DNA from: Mycolicibacterium austroafricanum
GTDB taxonomy: Bacteria > Actinomycetota > Actinomycetes > Mycobacteriales > Mycobacteriaceae
Length of the DNA: 64,000 bases
Assembly (NCBI RefSeq): GCF_902705885.1
Contig: NZ_CACSIP010000056.1
Location: forward strand, 181,050 to 245,049
Direction: 5' to 3'
The notes beneath the pieces are model-generated. The model did not search any database, had not been told where the DNA came from, and worked only from the letters and a program-made list of their open reading frames with translations. Below are positions 18,325-27,579 of this stretch, one piece after another. Position 1 is the stretch's first letter. Each line of letters starts with the position of its first letter. The translations under genes and the position numbers were made by a program.

Positions 18325-19412
18325 ATGCCCGAGATCCTGGTCGCCACGCTGTCGTCGGCCGGCCGCGCCGAACCGCTGTTCAGCGTCGCCGGCGATCTCG
18401 TGGGCCGCGGGCACCGGGTCACCGTGATGACCGGCGTCGCGCACGCGGAGTCGGTGCGGCAGCTCGGGGCTCGTCTGCATCCGTTGCCGGCGACAGCCGA
18501 TGGCGAGCCATCGTCGCACACCGCAGGGGCGGGACCCGATGACTTCTCCCGTCGGCTGCCCTGCCAGACGGTCGAATTCCGCAGGGCGCTCGGCGAACGG
18601 CGTTACGACGTCGTCATCATGGACTACGGACTGTCCGGGATCGTCCCGCTGCTGTCCGGCGCCGCAACTGCTGTGCCGCCGGTGCTGTGCTACACCCCCA
18701 CCCCGGCCGTTCCGGCGCAGCTTCTCGAGGTCGGAGCCCTCTTCGACCGGCTGATCGTCCCGACGGTACCGAGCTTCGAGTACCCGCACAATGACCTGCC
18801 TGCAAGCCTGCGATTCGTCGGAGTGGTGCGGCCGCGACCGCCGGACGGGTTCGTGCCCCCGGCGTGGTGGGCCGAACTCGACGGCGCCCGGCCGGTCGTG
18901 CACGTCACCCAGGGCACCGACAACGGTGATCTGTCCCAGCTCGTCGAACCCTGCATCAGCGCGCTCGCCGACAGCGACGTGACGGTGGTGGTCAGCACCG
19001 GCGGTCGTGACCCCGGCGCGTTGGGCATCCCCCTACCGGCCAATGCGTTCGTCGCCGAGCATCTCCCGCAGGATCTGCTGCTTCCGAAAGTCGACGTCCT
19101 GGTGACCGACGGTGGCTATGCCACTGTGCAGCCCGCCTTGGCGGCGGGGGTGCCCATCGTCGTCGCGGGCAGCACCGGGGACCGCGCTGAGGTCGCCGCC
19201 CGGGTGGCCTGGTCGGGCACCGGGATCAATCTGCAGACAGGTACACCGTCACCGGCGGCGATCGCAGCGGCCGTTCAGCGGATCCGCAGCGAGGCCGGGT
19301 TCCTGCGCAACGCCCGCAGGTTGGAGGCGGACTTCGCCCGCCGCGACGGGGTCGCAGAGATCGCGGCCCTGGTCGACGAGGTCGTCGGGGAACGCGCGCA
19401 GCGGTGGGCGAA

Positions 19413-19416
<4 letters not shown>
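18325..19416 (+). CDS. UGT/MGT-type glycosyltransferase (GT1 family)
   Basis: Protein of 363 residues with a GT-B layout. The N-terminal acceptor domain starts ILVATLSSAGRAEPLFSVAGDL; the C-terminal nucleotide-sugar domain has VHVTQGTDNGD and the region VTDGGYATVQPALAAGVPIVV, the counterpart of the GT1 HGGxxT motif but with D-G-G in place of H-G-G. Macrolide- or sterol-type acceptors are typical of the family; the true acceptor is unknown. There is no ribosome-binding site before ATG 18325. The gene stands alone, preceded by the CTCCA repeat array, and its TAG stop shares the palindrome CTAG with the convergent clpX stop. Confidence 0.82.
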
Positions 19417-20693
<1,277 letters not shown>

Positions 20694-21021
20694 GGTGCTG
20701 GTGTCCCACTTCCTGTCGGCAGTCGTTGATCAATCTGTTCGGTGCGTGGCACCGGGCGTTATCCCGACGCTACCCGCTTGTTCCGGCACCGTGCGACTGA
20801 TAAAGCCGAATCGCGCCGGTGGTATTCACGTGTGGTTGCGCCAACATATCGCCTGATGCGCCCCGCATGGCCGCGAAGACGACACCGTGTCTCTGGCGTG
20901 TCGCCGCCGTTACCGCTCCGGGAGCCGTCCGCGACCAGACGTCCGGGTCCCGGAGCAGTGCCCGAGGGCACCGTTCACGATACCGGCCTGGGCGCGGGAC
21001 CCGCCGGTCCCTGCTGCCGCG
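20694..21021. other. Intergenic region upstream of clpX (328 bp)
   Basis: Between clpX and the small secreted-protein gene, both leftward, I find no credible coding sequence; the open frames here lack start context and family resemblance. The clpX promoter must lie in the first 100-150 bp. I see no clear hairpin or repeat. Confidence 0.5.
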
Positions 21022-21333
21022 TCAGCGACGACCGGGCCCTATCGGGCCGGGACCCACCGGACCGGGCCCCACCGGACCGGGACCGACCGGACCCACCACT
21101 CCCCCGACGCCGACCGGGCCCACCGGACCGACGATCGGATTCGGGGGGTTCAGGTACACATTCACGTCGTAGTAGAGGCACTGGGCCGAGTAGACGTCCC
21201 AGTACATTCCGACCGGACAGACCACGTCATCGGCAGCGCTGACCGCGGGTGAGGCGATCTGCGTCATCACCATTGCGACCGTCGACGCAGCCAACGCGAT
21301 CCTGACGGCGCCAGGCCGTATCCCCACCCTCAT
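21022..21333 (-). CDS. Small secreted protein with Cys motif and GPVGPG tail
   Basis: Protein of 103 residues. A Sec signal peptide is clear: RR-containing n-region, hydrophobic stretch IALAASTVAMVM, cleavage near SPAVSA-AD (residue ~33). The mature part has CPVGMYWDVYSAQC, a C-x2-G-x3-D-x5-C loop, then an N-P-rich linker and a C-terminal tail built of GPVGP/GPGPV repeats (about residues 69-103), reflected in the DNA as a short G/C repeat. The loop resembles that of the gene at 25158. Function unknown; probably cell-envelope or exported. Confidence 0.7.
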   Translation of the reverse strand: MRVGIRPGAVRIALAASTVAMVMTQIASPAVSAADDVVCPVGMYWDVYSAQCLYYDVNVYLNPPNPIVGPVGPVGVGGVVGPVGPGPVGPGPVGPGPIGPGRR

Positions 21334-21479
21334 CGGGTTCCCCCTGCTGCCGAAGCATCTTTGCAGTCATCGACGAACGTCACGACTGTACGGACAGCGT
21401 GCCACGGTCAACGGCGCAGCGACACCGATCGGCGCATTTGCCGCCCGCCGGTGCCGGGGCGCTGTCGTACCCTGCGACC

Positions 21480-21923
21480 ATGACCTCACTCGACGAAGCT
21501 TTCGGCCTGGCCAGGAATGACAACGGCCTGGCTGTGGTGTCGACGCTGCGCGCCGATCAGACCATCCAATCGTCGTTGATCAACGCCGGACCGCTGCCGC
21601 ACCCGGCGACCGGTCAACCGACGCTGGGTTTCGTCACCTACGGCAAGGTCAAACTGGCCAACCTGCGGGCCCGCCCCCAGATCGCGGTGACTTTCCGGCA
21701 GGGGTGGCAGTGGGCCACCGTCGAGGGGCGAGCCGAGCTGGCCGGGCCCGACGATCCGCAGCCCTGGCTCGGTTCGGACGACACGCTGGCGCGTCTGCTG
21801 CGCGACATCTTCACCGCAGCGGGCGGGACGCACGACGACTGGGACGCTTACGACCGGACGATGCGCGAGCAGCGCCGCACCGGCGTGCTCGTCGTCCCGA
21901 CGCGGATCTACAGCAACGGCTGA
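21480..21923 (+). CDS. PPOX-class F420-dependent oxidoreductase-like protein
   Basis: Protein of 147 residues with a split beta-barrel fold of the pyridoxamine-phosphate-oxidase superfamily. It has SLDEAFGLARNDNGLAVVSTL at the N-terminus, TYGKVKLANLRARPQIAVTF in the core and RTGVLVVPTRIYSNG at the end. In mycobacteria such proteins usually bind F420 or FMN/heme degradation products; the cofactor cannot be read from the sequence with certainty. The open frame extends upstream to 21399, but that part has no family resemblance. It is convergent with clpP2, 10 bp apart. Confidence 0.78.
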   Translation: MTSLDEAFGLARNDNGLAVVSTLRADQTIQSSLINAGPLPHPATGQPTLGFVTYGKVKLANLRARPQIAVTFRQGWQWATVEGRAELAGPDDPQPWLGSDDTLARLLRDIFTAAGGTHDDWDAYDRTMREQRRTGVLVVPTRIYSNG

Positions 21924-21933
21924 ACGCCGTCGC

Positions 21934-22599
21934 TCAGGCGGTCTGCGCCGACAGCTTGCGGTACTCCAGCACGGTGTCGATGATTCCGTACTCCTTGGCC
22001 TGCTCGGCGGTCAGGATCTTGTCCCGATCGGTGTCCTTGCGGATCACCTCGGCCGACTTGCCGGTGTGCCGGGCCAGGGTGACTTCCATCAGGGTGCGCA
22101 TCCGCTCGATCTCGGCGGCCTGGATCTCCAGGTCGGAGAACTGCCCCTGGATGACGCCGCCCAGCGAAGGCTGGTGGATCAGGATGCGGGCGTTCGGGAG
22201 CGCGAGGCGCTTGCCGGGGGTGCCGGCAGCCAGCAGCACCGCGGCCGCCGAGGCGGCCTGGCCCAGGCACACGGTCTGGATGTCGGCGCGCACGTACTGC
22301 ATGGTGTCGTAGATCGCCATCAGCGACGTGAACGAGCCGCCGGGTGAGTTGATGTACATCGTGATGTCGCGGTCGGGGTCGAGCGACTCCAGCACCAGCA
22401 GCTGCGCCATGATGTCGTTCGCCGAGGCGTCGTCGACCTGCACGCCGAGGAAGATGATCCGCTCCTCGAACAGCTTGTTGTACGGGTTCGACTCTTTGAC
22501 ACCGAAGCTGGAGTGCTCGATGAACGACGGCAGGATGTAGCGGGCCTGCGGTTGCTCCGCGGCGGTGCCGTGAGGTGTGCTCAGTCGCGGGTCGGTCAT
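21934..22599 (-). CDS. clpP2: ATP-dependent Clp protease proteolytic subunit ClpP2
   Basis: Serine protease subunit of 221 residues that forms the mixed ClpP1P2 tetradecamer. The catalytic triad is S117 (GQAASAAAV), H142 (RILIHQP) and D193 (KDTDRDK). The ATGA overlap with clpP1 fixes the start at 22599; a longer frame upstream lies within clpP1. The N-terminal extension of about 20 residues is normal for mycobacterial ClpP2. Confidence 0.96.
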   Translation of the reverse strand: MTDPRLSTPHGTAAEQPQARYILPSFIEHSSFGVKESNPYNKLFEERIIFLGVQVDDASANDIMAQLLVLESLDPDRDITMYINSPGGSFTSLMAIYDTMQYVRADIQTVCLGQAASAAAVLLAAGTPGKRLALPNARILIHQPSLGGVIQGQFSDLEIQAAEIERMRTLMEVTLARHTGKSAEVIRKDTDRDKILTAEQAKEYGIIDTVLEYRKLSAQTA

Positions 22600-23189
22600 G
22601 AGTTCGCTCCGTTGACGTTGGTGCTGGTGATGATGTGATCGACGAAGCCGTACTCGAGGGCTTCCTGAGCGGTGAACCAACGGTCGCGGTCGGAGTCGGC
22701 CTCGATACGCTCCATCGTCTGCCCGGTGAACTCCGCGTTCAGCCGGAACATCTCCTTCTTGATCGATGCGAACTGCTCCGCCTGGATCGCGATGTCCGCG
22801 GCCCCGCCGGTGATGCCGCCCAGCGGCTGGTGCATCAGGATGCGGGCGTGCGGCAACGCGTATCGCTTGCCTTTGGTGCCCGCGGCGAGCAGGAACTCAC
22901 CCATCGAGGCGGCCATGCCCATCGCGTAAGTCGCCACGTCGCAGGGGGCGAGCACCATCGTGTCGTAGATCGCCATGCCGGCGCTGATCGAGCCGCCGGG
23001 AGAGTTGATGTAGAGGTTGATGTCCTTGGTCGGATCCTCGGCCGACAGCAGAAGGATCTGCGCGCACAGCCGATTCGCGATGTCGTCGTCGACCTGGGAA
23101 CCCAGGAAGATGATCCGCTCGGACAACAGCCGCTCATACACGGAGTCGACAAGGTTGAGGCCCTGGGAGGCGCCACGCATGTCAGTCAC
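22596..23189 (-). CDS. clpP1: ATP-dependent Clp protease proteolytic subunit ClpP1
   Basis: Protein of 197 residues with catalytic S95 (GMAASMGEF), H120 (RILMHQPLGG) and D169 (ADSDRDRWF). GTG 23189 gives the start VTDMRGASQGLNLVDSVYERLL, matching the processed mycobacterial proteins; ATG 23180 is three codons further in, and a longer frame to 23249 is not conserved in type. It is the promoter-proximal gene of the clpP1P2 operon. A ClgR-like palindrome lies about 105 bp upstream. Confidence 0.95.
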   Translation of the reverse strand: MTDMRGASQGLNLVDSVYERLLSERIIFLGSQVDDDIANRLCAQILLLSAEDPTKDINLYINSPGGSISAGMAIYDTMVLAPCDVATYAMGMAASMGEFLLAAGTKGKRYALPHARILMHQPLGGITGGAADIAIQAEQFASIKKEMFRLNAEFTGQTMERIEADSDRDRWFTAQEALEYGFVDHIITSTNVNGANS

Positions 23190-23292
23190 GAATGGATACC
23201 TGCTTTCTATGTGTACTTCCGACGCGGTGACCGGTCTTACGAATGACACTAACCAACCCGCGCGGCCGGGGAGTCCCCAGACCGTGCGCGTT

Positions 23293-23303
23293 CGCTCAGA
23301 GCG
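23293..23303. promoter_or_regulatory. Candidate ClgR box upstream of clpP1P2
   Basis: CGCTCAGAGCG fits the core CGCYNANRGCG of the ClgR operator known from corynebacteria as I remember it. ClgR activates clpP1P2 in actinobacteria. The site lies directly after the trigger-factor stop codon and 104 bp upstream of the clpP1 start. The flanking positions fit the full consensus less well. Confidence 0.4.
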
Positions 23304-24758
23304 TCACTTCGAGTCGTCGGCCTCGGGGGCGTCCTCGGCAGTGTCGGCGTCTTCGGCACTGCCCGCCTCATCACTGGTTTCCACGGTGTCGTCGGCCGCC
23401 TCGACGGCCTCGTCGCCCGCCTCGGCAGCCTGCTCGCCGGAGGGGCCGAAGAACTCGGTGGTGTCGATCTCGGTGCCGTCGGTGTCGGTGACGGTGGCAC
23501 CGTGCACCACCGCCGCGACGGTCAGGCCGCGGCGGACGTCGGCGAACATCGCCGGCAGCTGGTTGTTCTGCTGCAGCATCTGCAGCAGCTGTTGGGGCTC
23601 GACGCCGTACTGACGAGACATCAACACCAGACGCTCGGTCAGATCGTTCTGGCCGACCTGGATGTCGAGCTTGTCGGCGATGGCATCCATCAGCAGCTGG
23701 GTCTTGATGGCCTTCTCGGCGTTGGTGCGGTTGTCGGCGTCGAACTCCTCGCGGGTGCTGCCCTGCTCCTTGAGCGACTCCTCGAACTTCGCCTCGTCGT
23801 GGTCCAGCCCGTGGATGGCGTTGTGCAGGGTGTCGTCGACCTGTGCCTGCACCACCTTCTCCGGCAGCGGCACCTCGACCAGCTCGAGCAGCTCCTCGAT
23901 CGCCTTGTCGCGGATCTGCTCGGCCTGCTGGACCCGCTTGCCCCGGGCGACCTGCTCGCGCAGGTCGCTGCGCAACTCCTCGATGGTGTCGAACTCGCTT
24001 GCCAGCTGCGCGAATTCGTCGTCGAGCTCGGGCAGCTCACGCACCTTGATCGACTTGACGGTGACGCTCACCTGCGCCTCCCGGCCGGCGTGCTCACCGG
24101 CGACCAGCGTGGTGGTGAAGTCGCGGCTCTCGTCCTCCGTGAGGCCGATGATGGCCTCGTCCAGGCCGTCGATCAGCTCACCGGAGCCGACCTCGTGGGA
24201 CAGCCCCTCGGTGGCGGCCTCGGGGACGTCCTGACCGTCGACCGTCGCCGACAGGTCGATCGACACGAAGTCACCGTCCTCGGCGGCACGCTCGACGCCG
24301 GTCAGGGTGCCGAACCGCTTCTGCAGGTTCTCCAGCTCGGTGGCGACGTCCTCGTCGCTGACGCTGATCGGGTCCACGGTGATCTTCAGCGTGGCCAGGT
24401 CGGGCAGGTCGATCTCGGGACGGACGTCCACCTCGGCGGTGAACACCAGCTCCTCGTTGTCCTCGAGCTTGGTGATCTCGATCTCGGGCTGGCCGATGGG
24501 CTGCAGCGACGACGACGTCACGGCCTCGCTGTAGCGGCCGGGCAGCGCGTCGTTGACGACCTGCTCGATCACCGCGCCGCGGCCGACGCGGGCTTCGAGC
24601 AGCTTGCGCGGAGCCTTCCCGGGCCGGAAACCGGGCAGCCGGATCTGCTTGGCCAGCTGCTTGAACGCCTTGTCGATCTCGGGTTCGAGCTCGGTGAAGG
24701 GCACCTCCACGTTGATGCGAACCCGGGTCGGGCTCAACTTCTCGACGGTGCTCTTCAC
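23304..24758 (-). CDS. tig: Trigger factor
   Basis: Ribosome-associated chaperone and peptidyl-prolyl isomerase of 484 residues. The N-terminal ribosome-binding domain contains GFRPGKAPRKLLE (about 46-58), with the tail-binding signature; the PPIase domain follows (about 150-240), then the helical C-terminal chaperone domain. The last 45 residues form a very acidic tail (EAGDEAVEAADDTVET...DDSK), common in actinobacterial homologues. GTG 24758 has a good GGAG ribosome-binding site; the frame upstream runs into the tRNA-Pro gene and is discarded. Confidence 0.96.
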   Translation of the reverse strand: MKSTVEKLSPTRVRINVEVPFTELEPEIDKAFKQLAKQIRLPGFRPGKAPRKLLEARVGRGAVIEQVVNDALPGRYSEAVTSSSLQPIGQPEIEITKLEDNEELVFTAEVDVRPEIDLPDLATLKITVDPISVSDEDVATELENLQKRFGTLTGVERAAEDGDFVSIDLSATVDGQDVPEAATEGLSHEVGSGELIDGLDEAIIGLTEDESRDFTTTLVAGEHAGREAQVSVTVKSIKVRELPELDDEFAQLASEFDTIEELRSDLREQVARGKRVQQAEQIRDKAIEELLELVEVPLPEKVVQAQVDDTLHNAIHGLDHDEAKFEESLKEQGSTREEFDADNRTNAEKAIKTQLLMDAIADKLDIQVGQNDLTERLVLMSRQYGVEPQQLLQMLQQNNQLPAMFADVRRGLTVAAVVHGATVTDTDGTEIDTTEFFGPSGEQAAEAGDEAVEAADDTVETSDEAGSAEDADTAEDAPEADDSK

Positions 24759-24796
24759 GTTGCGTACTCCTCTATTGCCGTTCGGGTGGGTGGTGC

Positions 24797-24873
24797 TGGT
24801 CGGGGTGACAGGATTTGAACCTGCGGCCTTCCGCTCCCAAAGCGGATGCGCTACCAAGCTGCGCTACACCCCG
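24797..24873 (-). tRNA. tRNA-Pro (anticodon TGG)
   Basis: On the minus strand the cloverleaf starts CGGGGTGTAGCGCAGCTTGG. The anticodon loop is CTTTGGGAG with TGG, and the T-arm AGGTTCAAATCCT is followed by the acceptor strand CACCCCG and discriminator A. CCA is encoded (24797-24799). It lies 38 bp upstream of tig in the same direction. Confidence 0.95.
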
Positions 24874-25003
24874 GTCGTCGCTGGCGTCGCGCAGCGCCGG
24901 ACCACCGGCGATACTACGGCCTGACCAGACAAAGCCTTCAATTGGATTTGAGTTGGGCGGGGCCGGTACAGTCTGCCGGTACTGTCCTCTATGTGCAGCA
25001 CAT

Positions 25004-25077
25004 GCGGGCGTAGCTCAATGGTAGAGCCCTAGTCTTCCAAACTAGCTACGCGGGTTCGATTCCCGTCGCCCGCTCCA
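25004..25077 (+). tRNA. tRNA-Gly (anticodon TCC)
   Basis: The cloverleaf starts GCGGGCGTAGCTCAATGG, has the anticodon loop CTTCCAA (TCC), a T-arm CGGGTTCGATTCCCG and the acceptor strand CGCCCGC with discriminator T. CCA is encoded (25075-25077). It diverges from tRNA-Pro across 130 bp. Confidence 0.96.
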
Positions 25078-25157
25078 AGCCCCCCCGCGGCGGGTCGCTG
25101 CGCCCGACGTCTCTCATCGGCGGGTGCGTTCCCGCCTGTCGGGAGTCCTTCCGCAAC

Positions 25158-25415
25158 TCAGATCCCGGTGCACAACGACACGAATGGGATGGGCGCGCAG
25201 ATCCCATTGGAGAAGCCCGGCGTCGGGTCGCCGTTCCACGGCGGCGGTGGTGGCGGTGGAACCGGTGCTGCCACACACGTGTTAGTGGGCGGGTCGTACA
25301 CCGTCCCGACACCGCATTCAGTAGCCTGCGCCACGGCGGGACCAACCACCGTCACGAACGCGGCCGCTGCGAAACACGCCACCCATGCGGTTGCGATTCG
25401 ACGAACCTTGCCCAC
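25158..25415 (-). CDS. Small secreted proline-rich protein with Cys motif
   Basis: Protein of 85 residues from GTG 25415, which has GGAGG about 8 nt upstream; the frame upstream lacks a signal-peptide-like start. The signal peptide is clear (KVRRIATAWVACFAAAAFVTVV, cleavage near VAQATE). The mature part has CGVGTVYDPPTNTC, the same C-x2-G-x3-D-x5-C loop seen at 21022, then PVPPPPPPPW and a second Cys pair (ICAPIPFVSLC). Function unknown; probably exported to the envelope. Confidence 0.65.
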   Translation of the reverse strand: MGKVRRIATAWVACFAAAAFVTVVGPAVAQATECGVGTVYDPPTNTCVAAPVPPPPPPPWNGDPTPGFSNGICAPIPFVSLCTGI

Positions 25416-25645
25416 CTGAGGCCTCCCCGGGACGTTCCCCGATCCTGGCCTGACCCGAATCTGCGCCCTGCCCAAGCCACTGTCACCAAACCAACGCTCG
25501 TCCCAATCCTGGAGTTACCCGCGCAGGGACGCGTTGCGAGGATTCGGTGACGCGCCGCTCGGGTAGTCGGCAACCGGACGACGGGGTCCTCGACGAGGTG
25601 GGCACCTCCACCACCGAAACGCCGGTTCGGACCAGGGGAAACGAC

Positions 25646-26902
25646 ATGGCAACTCCCGAACGCTCGGCACCTGACCCCGCGACCGTCTCCGACGACGAAG
25701 CTTCGAGTCAGAAGTCCTCGAAGGCGACCAGAACCGCGCTCTTGGGTGCGATGTTCCTGATGGCGACCAGCGCCGTCGGCCCCGGGTTCATCACCCAGAC
25801 CACCGATTTCACCGTCAGGCTCGGGTCCGCCTTCGCGTTCGCGATCGTCGCGTCGATCATCATCGACTTCGCGGTTCAGCTCAACGTGTGGCGCGTCATC
25901 GGGGTGTCCGGGATCCGGGCCCACGAACTGGGCAACCGGGTGCTTCCCGGTGTCGGGTACGCGCTCGCCGCGCTGGTGGTGGTCGGTGGGCTGGTGTTCA
26001 ACATCGGCAACACCAGCGGCGCCGGTCTCGGCACGGACGCGATGTTCGGCCTCGATCCACGCATCGGCGGCGCGATCTCGGCGCTCATCGCCATCGGGGT
26101 GTTCCTGAGCAAGCGCGCCGGGGTGGGGCTGGACCGGATCGTGGTGGTTCTCGGCGCCGGGATGATCATCATGACCGCCTACACCGCGATCGTGTCGCGG
26201 CCACCGCTCGGTGAGGCGCTACGCAACGCGGTCCTGCCCGAGTCGATCAACTTCCTCGCGATCACGACGATCGTCGGCGGCACGGTGGGCGGCTACATCA
26301 CCTACGCGGGCGCGCACCGCCTCCTCGACACCGGGGTCACCGGGCCGGACAACGTCGGCCGAATCACCAGCACCTCGCTGTACGGCATCATCGTCACCGG
26401 CGTCATGCGCACGCTGCTGTTCCTGGCGATCCTCGGGGTGACGGCCGGTGGTGCCGCCCTCGCCGACGACAATCCCACCGCCTCGGCGTTCGAAGCCGCG
26501 CTCGGCGCGGCCGGCGGAGTGTTCTTCGGCGTCATCCTGTGGGCCGCCTCCATCACCTCGGTGATCGGTGCCGCGTACACGTCGGTGTCGTTCCTCACCA
26601 CCTCCGGCACCACGCGGCGCCGCCAGAACATCCTGACGGTGGGCTTCATCGCCCTCAGCGCAGCGTTGTTCGTGATTCTCGGCGCCGCGCCGGTAACGCT
26701 GCTGATCTTCGCGGGCGCCTTCAACGGCCTCATCCTGCCGATCGGATTCACCGTGGTGGTGTGGGTGGCCTGGATGCGCCGCGACCTGATGCACGGCTAC
26801 CACTACCCGATGTGGCTCAAGCTGGTGGCCGTCGCCGTCTGGCTGCTGACGCTGTATCTGGGCTGGATGTCGTTGAGCGGCCTTTCGGAGCTGTGGAGCT
26901 GA
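25646..26902 (+). CDS. NRAMP-like transporter lacking the canonical metal motif
   Basis: Polytopic membrane protein of 418 residues with about 11 helices. Helix 1 has SAVGPGFITQTTDF, the GPGF start of NRAMP proteins, but without the DPGN metal motif. Helix 6 reads TIVGGTVGGYITYAG and lacks the MPHN-type motif. Canonical Mn/Fe transport is therefore doubtful. NRAMP relatives without these residues include magnesium-type (NRMT) proteins and the YcsG-like proteins of 5-oxoproline operons. ATG 25646 follows AGGGGAAA; the longer frame from 25547 has no such signal. It is flanked by unrelated single genes. Confidence 0.75.
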   Translation: MATPERSAPDPATVSDDEASSQKSSKATRTALLGAMFLMATSAVGPGFITQTTDFTVRLGSAFAFAIVASIIIDFAVQLNVWRVIGVSGIRAHELGNRVLPGVGYALAALVVVGGLVFNIGNTSGAGLGTDAMFGLDPRIGGAISALIAIGVFLSKRAGVGLDRIVVVLGAGMIIMTAYTAIVSRPPLGEALRNAVLPESINFLAITTIVGGTVGGYITYAGAHRLLDTGVTGPDNVGRITSTSLYGIIVTGVMRTLLFLAILGVTAGGAALADDNPTASAFEAALGAAGGVFFGVILWAASITSVIGAAYTSVSFLTTSGTTRRRQNILTVGFIALSAALFVILGAAPVTLLIFAGAFNGLILPIGFTVVVWVAWMRRDLMHGYHYPMWLKLVAVAVWLLTLYLGWMSLSGLSELWS

Positions 26903-27062
26903 GCCGACCGACCCAGGGGGGCAGATGAATCGCCACACCGTTCCCGCGGACACGGCAGCGGTCTGCCCCTCGGACGCGCGGCGCCGGTTCCGGGAAGGAC
27001 TGGTGACACAGCGCGCTGCAAGTGCCGTGAGTGCCCTGCTGCGGGGCGCACGACCAGCCCCG

Positions 27063-27100
27063 CTCCACGATCTCCACACGATCTCCATGTGAACTCCAAG
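27063..27100 (+). promoter_or_regulatory. CTCCA direct repeats with 11-bp period (second SARP/BTAD-type site)
   Basis: CTCCA starts at 27063, 27072, 27083 and 27094: three copies are exactly 11 bp apart and one more lies 9 bp upstream. The last copy begins 40 bp before ATG 27134, almost the same distance as in the array before the glycosyltransferase (41 bp). This suggests one activator controls both genes. Confidence 0.55.
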
Positions 27101-27133
27101 CCCGTAGGCGCGGCGTGCAAGACGCTGGTCGAC

Positions 27134-27400
27134 ATGAGCGAATACACCGAAACCTTGTCCAGGCCGGCCCGCGCGCCCGAGCGCGCAGCTACCCCTGCCG
27201 AGCCCGTGTTCATCAGTGTCGCCGAAGTGCTGCTCGGCAGCGTCGCGGCTGACTCCACAGTGGGCGCTCGTCCCGCCGGCGCGCCGCACGACTGGTGGAC
27301 GAGACGGGCCGCACGACGGGCTCACCGGCGACGGGCGGCGCGACGCCGGCCGGACTACTTCGAGCACGCGGCGATGGCTCGGGAGATGCACCGGCTGTGA
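27134..27400 (+). CDS. Hypothetical basic protein (88 aa) behind a CTCCA repeat array
   Basis: I do not recognise the family. The 88-residue product has an N-terminal Ala/Pro/Arg-rich part, a short hydrophobic stretch FISVAEVLLGSVAA (about 28-41), and an Arg-rich segment (WWTRRAARRAHRRRAARRR, about 52-70) followed by DYFEHAAMAREMHRL. There is no signal peptide. ATG 27134 is preferred to 27089 because the repeat array ends just before it. There is no ribosome-binding site, as for the other gene with this array, so a leaderless mRNA is possible. Confidence 0.5.
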   Translation: MSEYTETLSRPARAPERAATPAEPVFISVAEVLLGSVAADSTVGARPAGAPHDWWTRRAARRAHRRRAARRRPDYFEHAAMAREMHRL

Positions 27401-27431
27401 CCGGAGCCGAAAATCACATCCTGTTCCAGAC

Positions 27432-27579
27432 GCGATCGGGGCCGGGGTATACGCCACCGCCGGTCGACCAGCGGGACGAGGTCCCACCTGTCGGTACGCT
27501 GTGAGCCATGGAAGGCGCACTGCTCGTTCTGCTCCTGCTGGTCGTCGCGGCGATCGGGGCCGGGGTGTACGCCACCGCC
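27432..27579. repeat. 30-bp direct repeat, two copies 118 bp apart
   Basis: GCGATCGGGGCCGGGGT starts both copies: 27432-27461 and 27550-27579 agree in 29 of 30 positions (one A/G change). The second copy encodes AIGAGVYATA in the first transmembrane segment of the gene at 27508. The first lies in the non-coding leader. A local duplication of the gene start is the simplest explanation. Confidence 0.8.

Noticed and set aside
24797..25077. tRNA-Pro/tRNA-Gly pair as an integration (attachment) site
   Set aside because: No integrase, no duplicated tRNA 3' end and no prophage-like genes nearby.
25416..25645. Riboswitch (M-box or guanidine type) in the leader of the NRAMP-like gene
   Set aside because: Short hairpins such as GGAC...GTCC exist, but none of the conserved core sequences of these riboswitches is present.
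26925..27092. 55-codon open frame with a G-rich stretch before its ATG
   Set aside because: Its end runs through the CTCCA repeat array, the composition is that of random high-G+C sequence (many Arg/Ala), and no family pattern is visible.
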